A stretch of 8,875 nt of DNA from Chloroflexota bacterium (GCA_003513015.1 DOTA01000185.1:610-9484), one strand, 5' to 3'; counted from the first letter of the stretch, positions 1-5,932 are shown. Translations and numbers: made by a program. Notes: generated by a model from the letters alone, not told the origin.

Positions 1-28
1 TAAGCGGAATCGCTAATCTGTCAAGGTA

Positions 29-111
29 TTTTACCGCAGAGTACGCAGAGAGCGCTGAGTTTTTAGTTCCTCGAATTTTCTCTGCAATCTTCGCGCTCTC
101 TGCGGTAAAAA
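29..111. repeat. Interspersed palindromic repeat with 9-bp periodic units
   Basis: A perfect 13-bp inverted repeat, TTTTACCGCAGAG at 29-41 and its complement at 98-110, encloses about 56 bases. Each arm is built of three degenerate 9-bp units: on the plus strand CGCAGAGTA, CGCAGAGAG, CGCTGAGTT (35-61), and on the minus strand CGCAGAGAG, CGCGAAGAT, TGCAGAGAA (104-78). A second, shifted pairing is possible, because 45-55 is perfectly complementary to 93-103 over 11 bp. The element starts 11 bases past the permease stop codon. There is no T-run directly after the stem on the minus strand, so it is not a textbook terminator, though a long hairpin in the 3' UTR could stabilise the mRNA. Repeats with a CGCAGAG core at 9-base spacing are, to my recollection, scattered in several environmental phyla. 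I see no transposase or clear target-site duplication. Confidence 0.75.
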
Positions 112-121
112 TTCACCCTGG

Positions 122-1474
122 TTATTCGGCCTTGGGCTGAAAGATCACGAATACCACATTGAGTAAGATGCCCACAATGGCAGCGAACACAATGGCCGGG
201 ATGCCCACGGGGAAGACACCTGGCACCACAAACGGGAACAGCCCATCGGGCAAAGCCAGATTGCCGCCAATGCCCAAAACCAGGATCACCGAACCAATCG
301 CCAGATTTTTGGGATCAAATAAATCTACTTTTTCAGATTGAATCAGCGCCACACCTTGCATGCCGATCACACCGAAGAGGTAGATCGCCAATCCGCCGGT
401 CACGGCCACCGGGACGGAGTTGACCAGCGCGGCCAGTTTGCCCACAAAACCGAGCAGGATGGCAATCACGCCCGCGGCCATCAGCACCGGCACGGAATAA
501 TTGCGCGTGATGGCCATCAGGCTGTTGTTTTCACCGTAGTTGGTGCCTGCACAGCCCCCCAAAAAACCCACGATAATGTCATCCGAGCCATCCGCGACTA
601 GATTCAGGCCGATCAAATTTTTGATACCGAAGGGTTTCCGCTTCAATTCGGCGGCGAGGTTGTCAATGTACAAACTCATCTGATAGAGATGCGCGGTGCT
701 TTCAGGAATGGTAGCAATCGCAATCAGCGAAATACTCACGACCATGGCCCAGGCGTTGGGGTTGGCAAAATCAGGGAAGGTAATTTTGGGCACCGCTAAC
801 CAGGATGCCGCGCCGATTACCGAGTAATCGATGATACCAAAAGCCGCCGCGGCCGCGTAGCCCACCACTGCGCCCAACAGAATTGGCAGCATACCCAGCA
901 AACCCTTGCCCCGCAAATAGACCGAGAACAGGATGGTGGCGATCAGGGTGATGAAGGCCACACCCCAGTGCGCGCCGGCCATCCCCAGGGCCGCGCCGGC
1001 CAGAGCCACGCCGATCACCAGGGCGATAGAGCCGGTCACAATCGGCGGCAAAACTCGATCTAGGGCATCTTTCCCGATTTTCATAATCAGCAGGCCGAAC
1101 AAAATTTCCAACACGCCGGTGCCGATGATACCGACCTGCACCAGACGAACCCCTTCGGGGCAATAAAAGGTGGTGGGATCGCTGAAACAATCATTAGCAT
1201 ACAGCGACATGGCGGTGATGACCACGGCGATATATGAAAACGATGAGCCATAATACATGGGAATTTTGCGGCGAGAAACCAACAGCGCCACTATCGTGCC
1301 AATGCCGCTCGCCAATAGCGTGACACCGACATCGAATTTGGTGAGGGCCGCGACCAACACGGTGGCCGGGAACATGGTAAGCACTTGCTGGAACCCCAGG
1401 CTGAGCATCGCTCCCCAGGGCGGGGTGTCATCGGGCAAGTAGCCGAGTACTTTTTGTTCTTTGGTGGCATTCAT
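122..1474 (-). CDS. NCS2-family uracil/xanthine-type permease
   Basis: Inner-membrane nucleobase transporter of the nucleobase:cation symporter-2 (UraA/PbuX/XanQ) family, 450 residues, the usual length. Nearly the whole chain is hydrophobic and fits the family's 14-segment fold. Family signatures are visible: GFQQVLTMFPATVLVA (27-42, TM1), YYGSSFSY (74-81, the TM3 half-helix), PES with Glu258 in the TM8 region and NYGENNSL with Glu315 in TM10. The two glutamates correspond to the substrate-contacting pair of UraA. Two cysteines (96 and 105) lie in a polar loop after TM3 and could be a lineage trait. Substrate (uracil, xanthine or another base) cannot be decided from this. Start: ATG with AGGAG eight bases upstream (1487-1483). 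It has its own promoter at 1724-1697 and a long leader with two terminators, so expression is probably controlled by attenuation. No nucleobase-metabolism gene adjoins it. Confidence 0.93.
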   Translation of the reverse strand: MNATKEQKVLGYLPDDTPPWGAMLSLGFQQVLTMFPATVLVAALTKFDVGVTLLASGIGTIVALLVSRRKIPMYYGSSFSYIAVVITAMSLYANDCFSDPTTFYCPEGVRLVQVGIIGTGVLEILFGLLIMKIGKDALDRVLPPIVTGSIALVIGVALAGAALGMAGAHWGVAFITLIATILFSVYLRGKGLLGMLPILLGAVVGYAAAAAFGIIDYSVIGAASWLAVPKITFPDFANPNAWAMVVSISLIAIATIPESTAHLYQMSLYIDNLAAELKRKPFGIKNLIGLNLVADGSDDIIVGFLGGCAGTNYGENNSLMAITRNYSVPVLMAAGVIAILLGFVGKLAALVNSVPVAVTGGLAIYLFGVIGMQGVALIQSEKVDLFDPKNLAIGSVILVLGIGGNLALPDGLFPFVVPGVFPVGIPAIVFAAIVGILLNVVFVIFQPKAE

Positions 1475-1543
1475 TTTTACATCTCCTCTGGGAATTTCGG
1501 TTGGTGGTTGATGGTAGGCAGTTGGGGATTATTTTGGCAGGGT

Positions 1544-1553
1544 TCACCTCCTT
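1544..1553 (-). promoter_or_regulatory. Perfect Shine-Dalgarno-like sequence in permease leader
   Basis: AAGGAGGTGA on the minus strand is a full 10-base match to the anti-Shine-Dalgarno end of 16S rRNA. It lies about 70 bases upstream of the permease ATG, which has its own AGGAG. No ATG or TTG follows at normal spacing. A GTG at 1547-1545, served by the GGAG at 1558-1555, would open a 39-codon frame (1547-1428) ending inside the permease gene in another frame. That peptide has no recognisable features. The site may be a leader-peptide signal, a ribosome standby site, or chance. Confidence 0.4.
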
Positions 1554-1561
1554 CTCCGGAT

Positions 1562-1589
1562 AAAAAAATAGAGCCGTTAAGCGGCTCTA
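1562..1589 (-). terminator. Intrinsic terminator T2 in permease leader
   Basis: Read on the minus strand: a perfect 8-bp stem, TAGAGCCG (1576-1569) with its complement CGGCTCTA (1589-1582), and a 5-base loop, followed at once by seven T (1568-1562). This is a canonical Rho-independent terminator on the sense strand of the permease. It sits between the permease promoter and its start codon, so transcripts from that promoter must read through it. Confidence 0.85.
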
Positions 1590-1614
1590 CGATTGGGATA
1601 TTCCGTCTGGATAG

Positions 1615-1651
1615 AAAAATCGCCCGAGGGAGCTAGCTGCTCCTGGGCGAT
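1615..1651 (-). terminator. Intrinsic terminator T1 in permease leader
   Basis: On the minus strand, ATCGCCC (1651-1645) pairs perfectly with GGGCGAT (1625-1619). The stem continues through AGG/CT-type inner pairs (1644-1639 with 1633-1627, one bulged G on the 3' side), leaving a loop of about 5 bases. Five T (1619-1615, the first inside the stem) follow. It is weaker than T2 because of the bulges and short T-run. It starts about 40 bases after the predicted transcription start and is the first of two tandem terminators ahead of the permease. Confidence 0.7.
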
Positions 1652-1696
1652 CCGGTTCTTTTGGGGAAAAAGTAAGTTGTCCAGACATTAGGCGCA

Positions 1697-1724
1697 ATTT
1701 TACGGAGAATTGCCAATTTGTCAA
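1697..1724 (-). promoter_or_regulatory. Sigma-70-type promoter of the permease leader
   Basis: Minus strand: a consensus -35 TTGACA (1724-1719), a 16-bp spacer, and a -10 TAAAAT (1702-1697, one mismatch). Transcription would begin near 1690 and give a leader of about 215 nt before the permease ATG. It lies in the 487-bp gap between aminotransferase and permease. That gap otherwise contains the leader terminators, a hairpin at 1914-1946, and no credible gene. Confidence 0.65.
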
Positions 1725-1913
1725 TGGGCGGAGAAAGAAAAATCAGGGTGAACGCACTAAAAATAAGGCAATAAAGGAGTGTGAAAGAGAGTATCCTTGT
1801 TGGATTGGAGATGAGAAATCTTGTGAAGATCGCTATCAATGGCAAACGTCTCCTTGCTGGTTGGAACGAAGATTGTCTTTTCAGAACGCTCTTTGGCTGC
1901 TCGACTCTCAACT

Positions 1914-1946
1914 TATAATGCGTTTACCCTGTGAGGGCGCGTTATA
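1914..1946. repeat. Hairpin just past the aminotransferase stop
   Basis: TATAATGCG (1914-1922) pairs with CGCGTTATA (1938-1946) over 9 bp with one G-T pair. Inside it, CCCT (1927-1930) pairs with AGGG (1934-1937) around a 3-base loop. It begins 15 bases downstream of the aminotransferase stop on the minus strand. No T-run follows on either strand, so it is not a standard intrinsic terminator. It may protect the mRNA 3' end or be a protein-binding dyad. Confidence 0.4.
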
Positions 1947-1961
1947 GGCACCTTGACAAAG

Positions 1962-3413
1962 CTACACACCATCAACACTGGAGAGCACCAACTCAAATTT
2001 CTGCACAGCTTCATCTATAACGGCATCTGTATCGGCCATGGATGTGTACATGCGCGAACCTGCCAGCGTGATCAATCCCTGGGACATATAAGCCGCGCCC
2101 ATCTCCTCAATCATGTGCCTGCGAGATTTGATCTCTTTCAGGGTTTTGAGGGGATTTTTGAGATCGAGGAGCATCACACCCGAAGTTTCCAGATGAACTA
2201 TGCTGCCCTGATTGTAGGCCACGAAGGGCAGATCGTATTTTTCGATGATGGCTTGTAACCCCAGGGTCAGGCGGTCCCCGGCGCGTCCGGCGATGACTGC
2301 CGCATTCGTGCGTTCCATCTCTTCCAAAGCATAATACCCTGCCACACAAGAAAGCGGATTGGCCGAAAGCGTACCGCCAATATAAGCGCGCTCGCCCGTG
2401 CCGCCGATTCCCGCCGCGAAACGCATCATGATCTCACGCTTGCCGCCCACACCCCCCGCCATCGGGTAACCGCCTGTGACGCACTTTCCGAAAATCGTTA
2501 AATCGGGTTTGATATTGAAATAACCTTGCGCCCCACCCATGCCCAAACGAAAGCCGGTTACAACTTCATCAAAGATCAGCAGCGCGCCAAATTCATCGCA
2601 CAACTCACGCACTTTTTGATTGAAATCTTGCGGCACGGGGCGCGTGCCCGATTCCGGGCCGACCGGCTCCACAATCACGGCCGCGGTGCCGCCACGCAGG
2701 CGATTAGCGATCAATTTGCGGCGCAGGGCTGCCAGATTATTGGGGAAAAATTCCTGGGTATGCCGGTTGGCCCCGCGCGGGATGCCGGTGGCCTCCATGC
2801 GCCCGGTGCCGGGGATGTGCAATCCGTAAACCATCTGATCACTCCAGCCGTGGTAAGCACCACCAACCTTGATGATCTTCTTCTTCTTAGTATAGGCACG
2901 CGCCGCCCGAATGGCCGCCATCACCGATTCTGTACCAGACCCCAACATGCGGAACATCTCCACAGCGGGCATGTACTGGTTGATCAGCCGGGCCAGTTTG
3001 AGTTCGTATTCATGGAACAGGCCGGTTACCGGCCCACAGTTGTTCACAATCTCCAGCACTTTTTCGCGCACCGGGGCATAGTTGCTACCCAAAACCGTGG
3101 GGCCGCCAGCCTGTAAAAAGTCGATGTAACGGTTGCCGTCCACATCCCAAAGATAGGCACCCTCTGCTTTTTCGATGGCAATTGGGAAAGGATAGTTGAA
3201 AGCCAGGTTATGTTGCACCCCACCGGGTATGTACTGCTTGGCCTCGTCCGTCAAAGCCTTCGATTTGGCACATTTCTGATCGAAATAAGCCAGCACATCT
3301 GCCATGGCTTCCCGGCGAATGGGGCGAATAGGCTGGTTTGTGAGGGCTTTCAAACGGGTATAGATTGCTTCTACATCCGGGTATGTCGAAATGGCGTATT
3401 GTGACTCGTTCAT
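1962..3413 (-). CDS. Class III PLP aminotransferase, HemL-like
   Basis: Pyridoxal-phosphate-dependent class III aminotransferase of the glutamate-1-semialdehyde 2,1-aminomutase-like branch. Counted from the start chosen here (483 residues), the PLP motifs are in order: GSGTES (158-163, phosphate binding), YHGW (187-190, ring stacking), EP (249-250), FDEVVTGFR with Asp282 (281-289), IFGKCVTGG with the Schiff-base Lys310, and GGTLSANPLS (346-355). All catalytic positions are intact. It is about 50 residues longer than typical HemL, mostly from an N-terminal extension, and no tetrapyrrole gene is near, so a role in heme synthesis is unlikely. Start: an upstream ATG at 3428 overlaps the aldolase stop (TAATG), but the ATG at 3413 has GGAG five bases upstream and is preferred. 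It is co-transcribed with the aldolase 14 bases away. It probably aminates or deaminates a small carbonyl compound that the aldolase makes or uses; the substrate is unknown. Confidence 0.9.
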   Translation of the reverse strand: MNESQYAISTYPDVEAIYTRLKALTNQPIRPIRREAMADVLAYFDQKCAKSKALTDEAKQYIPGGVQHNLAFNYPFPIAIEKAEGAYLWDVDGNRYIDFLQAGGPTVLGSNYAPVREKVLEIVNNCGPVTGLFHEYELKLARLINQYMPAVEMFRMLGSGTESVMAAIRAARAYTKKKKIIKVGGAYHGWSDQMVYGLHIPGTGRMEATGIPRGANRHTQEFFPNNLAALRRKLIANRLRGGTAAVIVEPVGPESGTRPVPQDFNQKVRELCDEFGALLIFDEVVTGFRLGMGGAQGYFNIKPDLTIFGKCVTGGYPMAGGVGGKREIMMRFAAGIGGTGERAYIGGTLSANPLSCVAGYYALEEMERTNAAVIAGRAGDRLTLGLQAIIEKYDLPFVAYNQGSIVHLETSGVMLLDLKNPLKTLKEIKSRRHMIEEMGAAYMSQGLITLAGSRMYTSMADTDAVIDEAVQKFELVLSSVDGV

Positions 3414-3427
3414 GGTTTCTCCGTCCA

Positions 3428-4114
3428 TTATTCCCCGTCGGTTTCGAAATCACCGGCGGCAATTTTTTTCTGATCTTTGCGCAGCTTGCTAAAGGCAATC
3501 TCGCGCACAGCCAGCGGAATTTTGCTCACTTTGCGCTCCGAACAGATTGCCAACAGATAAGCCAGAGAGCATTTTTCCAAAATTTCCACATTATGCACCG
3601 CTCGCTCCAGATCATGCCCAAAAATCAAAGCCCCATGATTTTTCATCATGAAAGCATTGTTATGATTTTGCACATGCTTGGCAATCTTATTCTTCAGCAT
3701 CCCGGTTCCCGAAGGCGCATAGGGAATAATATCCACGCTGCGACCCAAAAAGCGAGCCTGTTCATCAAATAAGGCCGGGATCGGCGCGTCGATCAAGGTT
3801 AGAGCGCTGGCATACACCTGATGGGTGTGGATTACCGCATGAACATCGGCGCGCACCCCATAAATGGCCGCATGCATCGCCGCTTCCACGGAGGGTTTCC
3901 GTTCCCCGGAGAGCGGTTCCAACTCCAGGCTCAGAACGCAAACATCCTCGGGGGTCATCAACATGTAATCATAATTAGAAGGCGTGATTGCAAAAGCATC
4001 TTCCCCAGGAATGCGCAGCGAAATATTGCCGCCCGTAGCCATTAAATAGCCTTTTCGCACCAACTCCTGGGCGGTTTGCACAATATGCTGTTTTTCGGAT
4101 TGATAGGGATTCAT
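3428..4114 (-). CDS. Class II aldolase/adducin-family aldolase
   Basis: Zinc-dependent cytosolic aldolase of the L-fuculose-phosphate aldolase / ribulose-phosphate epimerase fold, 228 residues, normal size. Visible motifs: GGNISLR (28-34) and TPSNYD (44-49) at the substrate-phosphate site, Glu77 as the expected catalytic acid/base, zinc ligands His96 and His98 in HTH (96-98), and His160 in MKNHG. The spacings Glu77-His96 (19) and His96-His160 (64) closely match E. coli FucA (Glu73, His92, His155). The family cleaves or decarboxylates sugar phosphates and sugar acids; the exact substrate is not readable. Start: ATG with GGAG four bases upstream (4122-4119). First gene of an operon with the aminotransferase, driven by a consensus promoter flanked by two operator-like dyads, so probably induced by its substrate through a repressor. 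No sugar kinase lies beside it, unlike many FucA or OtnC loci. Confidence 0.9.
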   Translation of the reverse strand: MNPYQSEKQHIVQTAQELVRKGYLMATGGNISLRIPGEDAFAITPSNYDYMLMTPEDVCVLSLELEPLSGERKPSVEAAMHAAIYGVRADVHAVIHTHQVYASALTLIDAPIPALFDEQARFLGRSVDIIPYAPSGTGMLKNKIAKHVQNHNNAFMMKNHGALIFGHDLERAVHNVEILEKCSLAYLLAICSERKVSKIPLAVREIAFSKLRKDQKKIAAGDFETDGE

Positions 4115-4146
4115 AAAACTCCGTAATGATCGATAGAAAATCGAAA

Positions 4147-4161
4147 CTTGACAGTGTCAAG
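4147..4161. promoter_or_regulatory. Operator-like dyad O1
   Basis: CTTGACA-G-TGTCAAG is a perfect 7+1+7 palindrome. It lies directly after the -10 box of the aldolase promoter, over the predicted transcription start near 4155, which suits a repressor. Its left half also supplies a TTGACA on the plus strand (4149-4154) that could be the -35 of the divergent gene, though no good -10 follows (TAATAA at 4171-4176). The regulator is not in the window and its family cannot be named. Confidence 0.65.
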
Positions 4162-4190
4162 ATTATGCCTTAATAACTAGACACTGTCAA
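4162..4190 (-). promoter_or_regulatory. Promoter of the aldolase-aminotransferase operon
   Basis: Minus strand: consensus -35 TTGACA (4190-4185), a spacer of exactly 17 bp, and -10 CATAAT (4167-4162, one mismatch). The predicted start near 4155 gives a short leader of about 40 nt to the aldolase ATG. The -35 is one half of dyad O2, and dyad O1 abuts the -10, so a bound regulator would block both elements. Confidence 0.8.
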
Positions 4191-4191
4191 G
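4177..4191. promoter_or_regulatory. Operator-like dyad O2
   Basis: CTAGACACTGTCAAG is the same 15-bp dyad as O1 with one mismatch and the opposite centre base. Its centre (4184) is 30 bp from that of O1 (4154), close to three helical turns, so two dimers would sit on nearly the same face of the DNA. It covers the -35 box of the aldolase promoter. Confidence 0.6.
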
Positions 4192-4274
4192 TTCTGGTTG
4201 CCATAGCGAATTTTTCTGCTTTGGGCTAAAATGCAATCATCTGTTCAAATTTCGCACACAGAAAGGCAACGCAA

Positions 4275-5117
4275 ATGAGCTTTCCACGCACGATAGTTGG
4301 TAATTTATCTTTATCCCGCTTGATTGTCGGCACAAACTGGTTTTTGGGATATTCCCACTACAGCGCCGCCAAAGACAAATTGATTCGGGATACCCAAACC
4401 CGAGACAAGATCGTCTCGATCTTGGAGGTTTTCTTGACTGCTGGGGTAGATACGGTGATGGGGCCGCTGCACCCCCTTTTGACAGAGGCCGTGCAAGAAG
4501 TTCAGCAGCGCACATCTCAGGAAATCAAGTTGATTCTAACCCCCTGGTTTGATCTTCTGCCCGGAGGCGATCCCGTTAACGAACCTGAAGCGGTGATTGC
4601 CCAGTGCAAAGCCGCGGGCGCGGCCATCTGCATGCCGCACCAAATGGTCACCGATGCCCTGATGGATCGGTTGTATCGCAAAATACGCGACATCGAAAAA
4701 TACACCCAACTCATCCGCCAATACGAAATGATTCCCGGCCTCTCAACACACATGCCCGAAACCGTGATTTACGCTGATGAAACCGGTGCCGATGTGGAGA
4801 CCTACATCCAGCTTTATAATGCCACCGGATTCCTCATGCAGGTTGAAACCGATTGGGTGATGAAAATCATCAACAACGCCCAGAAACCAGTAATGACGAT
4901 CAAGCCCCTGGCCGCGGGGCGCTTGTTGCCGGTGGCCGGATTGGCTTTTGTGTGGAACACCATCCGCGAGCAAGATATGGTCACAATTGGCACCACCACG
5001 CCCGATGAAGCCCGCGAGGTGATCGAGATCTCACTCGATTTACTGGCCCGCCGCACCCCGCAGATTCAATTGCAGCGCACCCGCAGCAAATCATCGCTTG
5101 ATGGAAAACGGGGTTGA
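4275..5117 (+). CDS. Uncharacterised aldo/keto-reductase-like TIM-barrel protein
   Basis: I do not recognise a named family with certainty. The 280-residue soluble protein begins with a strand-turn LSLSRLIVGTNWFLGYSH (11-28), like the first strand of aldo/keto reductases. It has alternating strand-helix units throughout, such as GVDTVMGP (57-64), IKLILTPWFD (84-93) and GAAICMPHQ (115-123). It ends with VMTIKPLAAGR (206-216), WNTIREQDMVTIGTTTPDEAREVIE (227-251), resembling the last strands of that fold. I cannot place the reductase Asp-Tyr-Lys-His tetrad or a clear NADPH-binding motif, so it may be an isomerase, an aldolase-like enzyme, or a catalytically altered relative. Start: ATG with GAAAGG eight bases upstream. 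It is divergent from the aldolase operon, 160 bp apart, with the shared O1/O2 dyads between, which suggests joint regulation. The C-terminal 15 residues are basic and look disordered. Confidence 0.8.
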   Translation: MSFPRTIVGNLSLSRLIVGTNWFLGYSHYSAAKDKLIRDTQTRDKIVSILEVFLTAGVDTVMGPLHPLLTEAVQEVQQRTSQEIKLILTPWFDLLPGGDPVNEPEAVIAQCKAAGAAICMPHQMVTDALMDRLYRKIRDIEKYTQLIRQYEMIPGLSTHMPETVIYADETGADVETYIQLYNATGFLMQVETDWVMKIINNAQKPVMTIKPLAAGRLLPVAGLAFVWNTIREQDMVTIGTTTPDEAREVIEISLDLLARRTPQIQLQRTRSKSSLDGKRG

Positions 5118-5144
5118 AATATCTTTTCAATTTTACAAAAATGC

Positions 5145-5173
5145 TTGACACGAGAAATGCTTTATGCCATAAT
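5145..5173 (+). promoter_or_regulatory. Promoter ahead of the SRAP-GH130-glycerate kinase operon
   Basis: TTGACA (5145-5150), a 17-bp spacer, and CATAAT (5168-5173): the same -35, spacer length and -10 as the aldolase promoter. Transcription should start near 5180, exactly at the 5' foot of the terminator hairpin that follows. No LexA-type GAAC-N4-GTTC box is visible. Confidence 0.75.
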
Positions 5174-5178
5174 GAAGT

Positions 5179-5222
5179 TAGCCCCTTGGCCTGCCCCCCT
5201 CAGGTCCGGGGGCTATTTTTTT
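5179..5222 (+). terminator. Intrinsic terminator/attenuator before SRAP gene
   Basis: TAGCCCC (5179-5185) pairs with GGGGCTA (5209-5215), and inside it GGCCTG (5188-5193) pairs with CAGGTC (5201-5206, one G-T) around a 7-base C-rich loop. Seven T follow (5216-5222). An alternative 6-bp GCCCCC/GGGGGC stem (5193-5198 with 5208-5213) uses the same 3' arm. It could end the upstream gene, whose stop is 62 bases back. But it also lies downstream of the only good promoter for the SRAP operon, so it may act as an attenuator. Confidence 0.85.
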
Positions 5223-5247
5223 GACAAGTTTTAGAAGGAGATTTTTG

Positions 5248-5919
5248 ATGTGCGGACGTTTTACGCTCACAGTTGACCCTGCTGATTTGCAGGAAGCTTT
5301 TCCCTGGGTGGCTTTCCCCCAGCAAAGTTTTCAACCTCGTTATAACATCGCGCCCAGCCAACCGGTTGCGGTTATCGCCAATACGGGTGATAACAAACTC
5401 GATTTCTTCACCTGGGGATTGGTACCCTTTTGGGCCAAAGACCCCTCCATCGGCAGCCGCATGATCAACGCCCGCGCTGAAACCCTGGCCGAAAAACCAT
5501 CGTTCAAAAACGCCTTCAAACGCCGTCGCTGCCTGATTTTGGCGGATGGCTTCTACGAGTGGCAACAAATCCCCGGCGAAAAAGCCAAGACCCCTATGTA
5601 TATTCATCTGAAAGATGGCAAAGCTTTTGCCTTCGCAGGCTTATGGGAGGAGTGGAATTCCCCGGATGGTTCGCAAATCCTCTCGGCGGCGATTATCACT
5701 ACCAGCCCCAACGAATTAATGGCCCCGATCCACAACCGCATGCCGGTAATTTTACCGGAATCCGCTTATGGGATGTGGCTCACCCCTGGGGAAACTGACA
5801 CCCAAAAACTGAGTCCGCTGCTCCGCCCTTATCCCGCGCAGGCTCTGGAGGCTTATGCCGTTTCCAGAATGGTTAACAGTCCCCAAAATGATCAATCGGA
5901 ATGCATAAACCCCGCCTAG
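5248..5919 (+). CDS. yedK: SRAP-domain abasic-site DNA-protein crosslink protein (YedK/HMCES family)
   Basis: Single-domain SOS-response-associated peptidase-like protein, 223 residues, the family's usual size. The family shields abasic sites in single-stranded DNA: after Met removal, the N-terminal cysteine forms a stable thiazolidine crosslink with the open-ring sugar. Expected residues are all present: MCGRFTL with Cys2, RYNIAPSQ (31-38), WGLVPFWA (56-63), RMINARAET with Asn74 (71-79), DGFYEW with Glu104 (100-105), and HNRMP with His162 (162-166). These match Cys2, Asn75, Glu105 and His160 of E. coli YedK. The start is fixed by the need for Cys at position 2 and by AGAAGGAG seven bases upstream. 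An in-frame TTG at 5221 is rejected, since it would bury that cysteine and falls in the terminator T-run. First gene of an operon with GH130, 13 bases before it. No SOS box is seen. Confidence 0.95.
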   Translation: MCGRFTLTVDPADLQEAFPWVAFPQQSFQPRYNIAPSQPVAVIANTGDNKLDFFTWGLVPFWAKDPSIGSRMINARAETLAEKPSFKNAFKRRRCLILADGFYEWQQIPGEKAKTPMYIHLKDGKAFAFAGLWEEWNSPDGSQILSAAIITTSPNELMAPIHNRMPVILPESAYGMWLTPGETDTQKLSPLLRPYPAQALEAYAVSRMVNSPQNDQSECINPA

Positions 5920-5932
5920 ATCAGAGGAAAAT

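Noticed and set aside
29..111. CRISPR array
   Set aside because: The repeated units are 9 bp, contiguous and inverted between arms, without unique spacers.
1633..1911. A 92-codon minus-strand frame with a hydrophobic stretch in the gap between aminotransferase and permease
   Set aside because: It needs a TTG start with no Shine-Dalgarno, overlaps the permease promoter and the T1 terminator, and resembles no family I know.
2526..3116. A 196-codon plus-strand frame
   Set aside because: Lies wholly antisense within the aminotransferase gene, whose motifs are intact; no start signal and no recognisable domain.
5221..5247. Upstream TTG start giving the SRAP protein nine extra residues
   Set aside because: The crosslinking cysteine must be residue 2, and the TTG lies in the terminator T-run.
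5221..5249. TTGACA at 5221-5226 as a -35 box for the SRAP gene
   Set aside because: The matching -10 (TTTGAT) would fall on the start codon, placing the transcription start inside the gene.
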